Assembly (NCBI GenBank): GCA_904398675.1
Contig: CAJFPI010000192.1
Coordinates: 1 to 22,355, forward strand
Source of the DNA: an uncultured Oscillospiraceae bacterium
GTDB taxonomy: Bacteria; Bacillota; Clostridia; Oscillospirales; Oscillospiraceae
Reading direction: 5' to 3'
Length of the DNA stretch: 22,355 nucleotides
In this document: positions 19,629 through 22,355 of the stretch, in pieces
How positions within the stretch are numbered: position 1 is the first letter of the stretch
How the letters are laid out: every line of letters begins with the position of its first letter
Position numbers and translations under genes: made by a program
Notes under the pieces: generated by a model
The model's input: only the letters and a program-made list of their open reading frames with translations
What the model was told of the DNA's origin: nothing
The model's database searches: none

Positions 19629-20879
19629 ATGGGAGACTATTATATCCAGGGGGGACGGGCGCTGGAGGGTGAGGTGCAGGTCCAGGGGGCGAAAAACAGC
19701 GTCCTGCCGATCCTGGCCGCCACCATCCTGCATCCCGGCACCTCGGTGCTGAAAAACTGCCCGCGCCTGCGGGATGTGGAGGCGTCCATTCAGATCCTGC
19801 GCCACCTGGGCTGCAAGGCCCGGTGGGAGGGGGATGCGCTGATTGTGGATGCCTCCGCGCCGGAGCGGTGGGATATTCCGGACCACCTGATGCGCTCCAT
19901 GCGCTCATCGGTGATCTTTCTGGGGGCCATTCTCAGCCGCTTTGGCAGGGCGGAGCTGTCCATGCCGGGAGGCTGTGAGCTGGGGCCGCGGCCCATCGAC
20001 CTGCACCTGGCCGCCCTGCGGCAGCTGGGGGCGGTGATCGACGAGGGCGGCGGCCGCCTGCGCTGTGAGGCGGCGGACCTCCGGGGCCGGGAGCTGACGC
20101 TGTCCATGCCCAGCGTGGGCGCCACGGAAAACGCTGTGCTGGCCGCCTGCGGCAGCCGGGGGACCACCACGATCCTCAACGCCGCCCGGGAGCCGGAGAT
20201 CATGGACCTGGAAAATTTCCTGGCTGCCATGGGCTGCCGCGTCCACGGCGGCGGAAGCTCCACCATTACCGTGGAGGGGCGGCAGCCCACCCACGATGCC
20301 GTACATACCGTGATGCCGGACCGGATCGTGGCGGCCACCTATCTGGCCGCCGCGGCTGCGGCCGGGGGCGATATCGTGCTTCGCGGGGTGGATTACCGCC
20401 ACCTGTCCACCGTGACGGCAGCTCTCCATGAGGCGGGGTGCCTGGTGGAGAGCGGGGAGGATGCCATCCGCCTCCAGCGGCGGGGCCGGCTGCGGGCCAT
20501 CCGCCCGGTGCGGACGGCGCCCTACCCCGGGTTCCCCACGGACGCCCAGGCGGTCCTGATGGCCGCCCTCCTCCGCAGCCAGGGGACCACGGTTTTTGTA
20601 GAAAACATTTTTGACAGCCGCTACCGCCATGTGGATGAGCTGTGCCGCCTGGGGGCGGATATCCGGGTGGAGGGCCGGGTGGCGGTGGTCTGCGGGGTGG
20701 AGCGGCTGCAGGGCGCGGCCATGGAATCCACAGACCTCCGGGGCGGCGCGGCCATGGTGGTGGCGGCGCTGGCGGCGGAGGGCGAGAGCCGCATCGGCAG
20801 CACGGCCCATATCCGCCGGGGCTACGAGGACATCCTCCGGGATCTCCGGCAGCTGGGGGCTGCGGCGGAGGAGCGCTGA
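19629..20879 (+). CDS. murA: UDP-N-acetylglucosamine 1-carboxyvinyltransferase
   Basis: MurA transfers enolpyruvate from phosphoenolpyruvate to UDP-GlcNAc, the first committed step of peptidoglycan synthesis and the target of fosfomycin. The 416-residue length is typical. Active-site residues are in place: K22-N23 in GAKNS, R92 in MRSSVIFLGA, the catalytic loop PGGCELGPRP with C116 (the fosfomycin-reactive cysteine) and R121, D305 in FPTDAQA and R397 in IRRGYE. Because Cys rather than Asp is present at 116, natural fosfomycin susceptibility of the enzyme is expected. GGAGGGG precedes ATG 19629 by 5 bases. Its place inside the dcw cluster, between murG and divIB, is common in Clostridia. Whether another murA copy exists elsewhere cannot be seen. 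Confidence 0.97.
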   Translation: MGDYYIQGGRALEGEVQVQGAKNSVLPILAATILHPGTSVLKNCPRLRDVEASIQILRHLGCKARWEGDALIVDASAPERWDIPDHLMRSMRSSVIFLGAILSRFGRAELSMPGGCELGPRPIDLHLAALRQLGAVIDEGGGRLRCEAADLRGRELTLSMPSVGATENAVLAACGSRGTTTILNAAREPEIMDLENFLAAMGCRVHGGGSSTITVEGRQPTHDAVHTVMPDRIVAATYLAAAAAAGGDIVLRGVDYRHLSTVTAALHEAGCLVESGEDAIRLQRRGRLRAIRPVRTAPYPGFPTDAQAVLMAALLRSQGTTVFVENIFDSRYRHVDELCRLGADIRVEGRVAVVCGVERLQGAAMESTDLRGGAAMVVAALAAEGESRIGSTAHIRRGYEDILRDLRQLGAAAEER

Positions 20880-20913
20880 GAGACAAAAGAGACAGAAAGG
20901 CAGGTGAGGACAG

Positions 20914-21678
20914 ATGGCAAGAAGGCGCCGCAACCGGCGGTACCGCCGCAGCAGGCTGACGGTGCCTTTCCGCATTCTGTCCTTTTTCCTGATCTGCGGC
21001 GCCATCGTGGCCGCACTGATCCTGTTTTTTAAAGTGCAGACGATCACTGTAGCGGGCAACAGCCGCTATACCACAGAGGAGATCCTGGCGGTAACGGATA
21101 TTGAGCAGGGGGAGAACCTCTTCCTGATCAACAAATATGCTGTAGCCAGCGCCATCACGGGGCAGCTGCCCTATGTGGAGTCGGTGCAGATCCGGCGGGT
21201 GCTGCCTGACGGCATTGTGATCGAGGTGCAGGAATGTGAGCCGGTGGCGGCGGTGATCCAGGGAAGTGACGCCTGGCTCATCAGCGGCAGCGGAAAGCTT
21301 TTGGAACGTGTGACAGAGAGCCAGAGCGCATCATATGTGCAGATCCGGGGCTGCGAGCTGCTGCTGCCCACGGTGGCCACCATCGCTCAGCTCCCATCTG
21401 ACGGGAATATCACGCGGGAGGAGCTGCTGTCCTTCCTGGAGGTGCTGCAGGAACGGGGCATGCTGGATCAGGCGGAGTGGATCGACTGCAGTGATCCGGA
21501 GACGCTGGTCATGCGGTATGCGGGCCGTTTCGACGTGGAGCTGCGCTACAATGCGGACTTTAACAAAAAGATGCGGGCATTGGAGGAGATCATCGGCTAT
21601 CTGGAGGACAATGAAACCGGCACGATTATCCTGACCATGTCGGATAAAAGCAGCTTTAAACCCCATGCCATCTCCTGA
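20914..21678 (+). CDS. divIB: Cell division protein DivIB/FtsQ (POTRA domain)
   Basis: DivIB (FtsQ) is a bitopic divisome protein that bridges FtsL and DivIC to the septal synthases. The 254-residue protein has a very basic cytoplasmic tail (MARRRRNRRYRRSR), one membrane segment (about 19-40), then the POTRA domain (about 41-110) beginning VQTITVAGNSRYTTEEIL and continuing LPYVESVQIRRVLPDGIVIEVQECEPVA, which is the classic FtsQ pattern (V.G......i.......G.NLF, P.V..v.V.R..P..i.I.v.E..P). The beta domain follows to about 215, ending in a polar tail. AGGTGAGG precedes ATG 20914, 34 bases after the murA stop. A terminator follows 3 bases after the stop codon. Confidence 0.95.
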   Translation: MARRRRNRRYRRSRLTVPFRILSFFLICGAIVAALILFFKVQTITVAGNSRYTTEEILAVTDIEQGENLFLINKYAVASAITGQLPYVESVQIRRVLPDGIVIEVQECEPVAAVIQGSDAWLISGSGKLLERVTESQSASYVQIRGCELLLPTVATIAQLPSDGNITREELLSFLEVLQERGMLDQAEWIDCSDPETLVMRYAGRFDVELRYNADFNKKMRALEEIIGYLEDNETGTIILTMSDKSSFKPHAIS

Positions 21679-21680
21679 CG

Positions 21681-21717
21681 GCGCGGCGGCGGTTCAGCCG
21701 CCGCGCTCCCTTTATTT
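21681..21717 (+). terminator. Intrinsic terminator between divIB and ftsZ
   Basis: GCGCGGCGGC (21681-21690), 6-base loop, GCCGCCGCGC (21697-21706), then TCCCTTTATTT. The tail is T-rich but interrupted. It separates ftsZ from the upstream cluster. Confidence 0.8.
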
Positions 21718-21751
21718 CAGAAAAAATCTCAAAAAAACCAAGGCTTTGCTA

Positions 21752-21780
21752 TTGACCTGGATGGTAAAGTGGAATACAAT
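21752..21780 (+). promoter_or_regulatory. Near-consensus sigma-A promoter of ftsZ
   Basis: TTGACC (21752-21757), 17 bases, TACAAT (21775-21780). A start near 21787 gives a leader of about 68 bases. A second TACAAT (21829-21834) lacks a -35. Confidence 0.88.
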
Positions 21781-21789
21781 AGAAATACT

Positions 21790-21823
21790 TGTAAGTACTT
21801 TATCTTGGGGCCTTTTGCCCCGA
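21790..21823 (+). other. Short hairpins in the ftsZ leader
   Basis: GGGGC (21807-21811), loop CTTTT, GCCCC (21817-21821), extended by one wobble and one T-A pair. Just before it, the TACTTGTAAGTA palindrome lies near the 5' end of the mRNA. They could protect the 5' end or modulate translation; the ribosome binding site at 21841-21849 is free. Confidence 0.45.
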
Positions 21824-21854
21824 TTCGATACAATTTATGGTAGGAGGAACTGTC

Positions 21855-22355
21855 ATGGGATTCGAACTGGTCACCGCCCCCGACACGGTGGTTAAAATCA
21901 AGGTCATCGGTGTGGGCGGCGGAGGCAACAACGTGGTCAACCGCATGGTGCGCTCCGGTACCCGTGGCGTGGATTTTGTTGCGATCAATACGGACAAGCA
22001 GGCGCTGAACATGTCCAGCGCATCCTATAAAATTCAAATTGGCGAAAAGCTGACCCATGGACAGGGAGCCGGCAGCGATCCGGAGGTGGGCCGCAAGAGC
22101 GCCGAGGAGAGCCGCAATCAGATTTCCAAGGCCCTGGAAGATACGGATATGGTTTTCATCACCGCCGGCATGGGCGGCGGCACCGGCACCGGCGCGGCGC
22201 CCATCGTGGCAGAAATCGCCAAGGAGCAGGGCCTCCTCACCGTGGGCGTGGTGACAAAGCCCTTCGGCTTTGAGGGGCGGCGGCGGATGCAGCAGGCGGA
22301 GGCCGGCATCGAGGAGCTGCGGCAGAAGGTGGACTCCCTGGTCATTATCCCCAAC
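21855..22355 (+). CDS. ftsZ: Cell division GTPase FtsZ, N-terminal part (3' truncated by window edge)
   Basis: FtsZ is the tubulin-like GTPase that forms the division ring and recruits the septal synthases encoded upstream. The first 167 residues are present and the frame is open to the window end. Visible signatures are IKVIGVGGGGNNVVNRM (15-31), the nucleotide loop VDFVAINTDKQAL, and the tubulin signature MGGGTGTGAAP in the GTP-binding pocket, followed by VTKPFGFEGRRR. TAGGAGGAA (21841-21849) lies 5 bases before ATG 21855. ftsZ has its own promoter and terminator-isolated context. There is no ftsA gene between divIB and ftsZ, as in many Clostridia. Confidence 0.98.
   Translation, partial: MGFELVTAPDTVVKIKVIGVGGGGNNVVNRMVRSGTRGVDFVAINTDKQALNMSSASYKIQIGEKLTHGQGAGSDPEVGRKSAEESRNQISKALEDTDMVFITAGMGGGTGTGAAPIVAEIAKEQGLLTVGVVTKPFGFEGRRRMQQAEAGIEELRQKVDSLVIIPN

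Noticed and set aside
1..22355. CRISPR arrays, tRNA/rRNA genes, transposases, integrases, toxin-antitoxin or defence genes
   Set aside because: None could be recognised: no spaced direct-repeat array, no cloverleaf-like sequence and no matching protein motifs were seen on either strand.

Overview
The window looks like chromosomal DNA from a GC-rich, spore-forming-type Clostridia bacterium, most likely of the Oscillospiraceae group (Flavonifractor, Oscillibacter or Lawsonibacter relatives). This placement is inferred from three things: a Gram-positive style division and cell wall (dcw) cluster with DivIB and a PASTA-domain penicillin-binding protein, the Asp23-like/FakA-like pair, and the overall codon and GC character. 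No database comparison was possible.

Left part (1-5788) is a mixed housekeeping region. It opens with the end of shikimate kinase (aroK) overlapping type II dehydroquinase (aroQ), the tail of a shikimate operon. A strong hairpin follows that also contains the ribosome binding site of the next gene, a ferritin-like protein lacking its usual ExxH motifs. An HD-domain protein with its own promoter and terminator comes next, then a structured non-coding stretch. Three genes lie on the minus strand: a small membrane protein, a DAK2/FakA-type kinase and its Asp23/Gls24-family partner. A divergent promoter pair at about 5205-5300 separates these from a SnoaL-like protein on the plus strand.

Middle part (5789-9249) holds rsmD-coaD-coiled-coil gene, ending in a clear terminator. 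A two-gene membrane unit follows: a DUF2752 protein and a zinc-ribbon/DUF4234 protein. Its promoter sits so close to the start codon that the mRNA should be nearly leaderless. It ends in a very strong terminator.

Right part (9250-22355) is the dcw cluster. About 400 bases of non-coding DNA lead into a sigma-A type promoter and three 10-bp MraZ-box-like repeats. The genes are mraZ, rsmH, ftsL, a PASTA penicillin-binding protein (FtsI/SpoVD type), murE, mraY, ftsW, murG, murA, divIB (ftsQ) and the start of ftsZ. Together they make UDP-MurNAc-tripeptide (MurA, MurE), lipid I and lipid II (MraY, MurG), polymerise and crosslink septal peptidoglycan (FtsW, PBP), and assemble the divisome (FtsL, DivIB, FtsZ). 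murB, murC, murD and murF are absent from this stretch. A 333-base gap between ftsW and murG carries a terminator, a nested palindromic repeat element and possible alternative RNA structures over the murG ribosome binding site. ftsZ is isolated by a terminator and has its own near-consensus promoter.

The most unusual points are non-coding: the terminator/RBS hairpin at 811-863, the palindromic element at 18104-18266, the possible murG leader switch and the near-leaderless DUF2752 promoter. No clearly new defence or mobile system was found, and no rRNA, tRNA, CRISPR array or transposase is visible.
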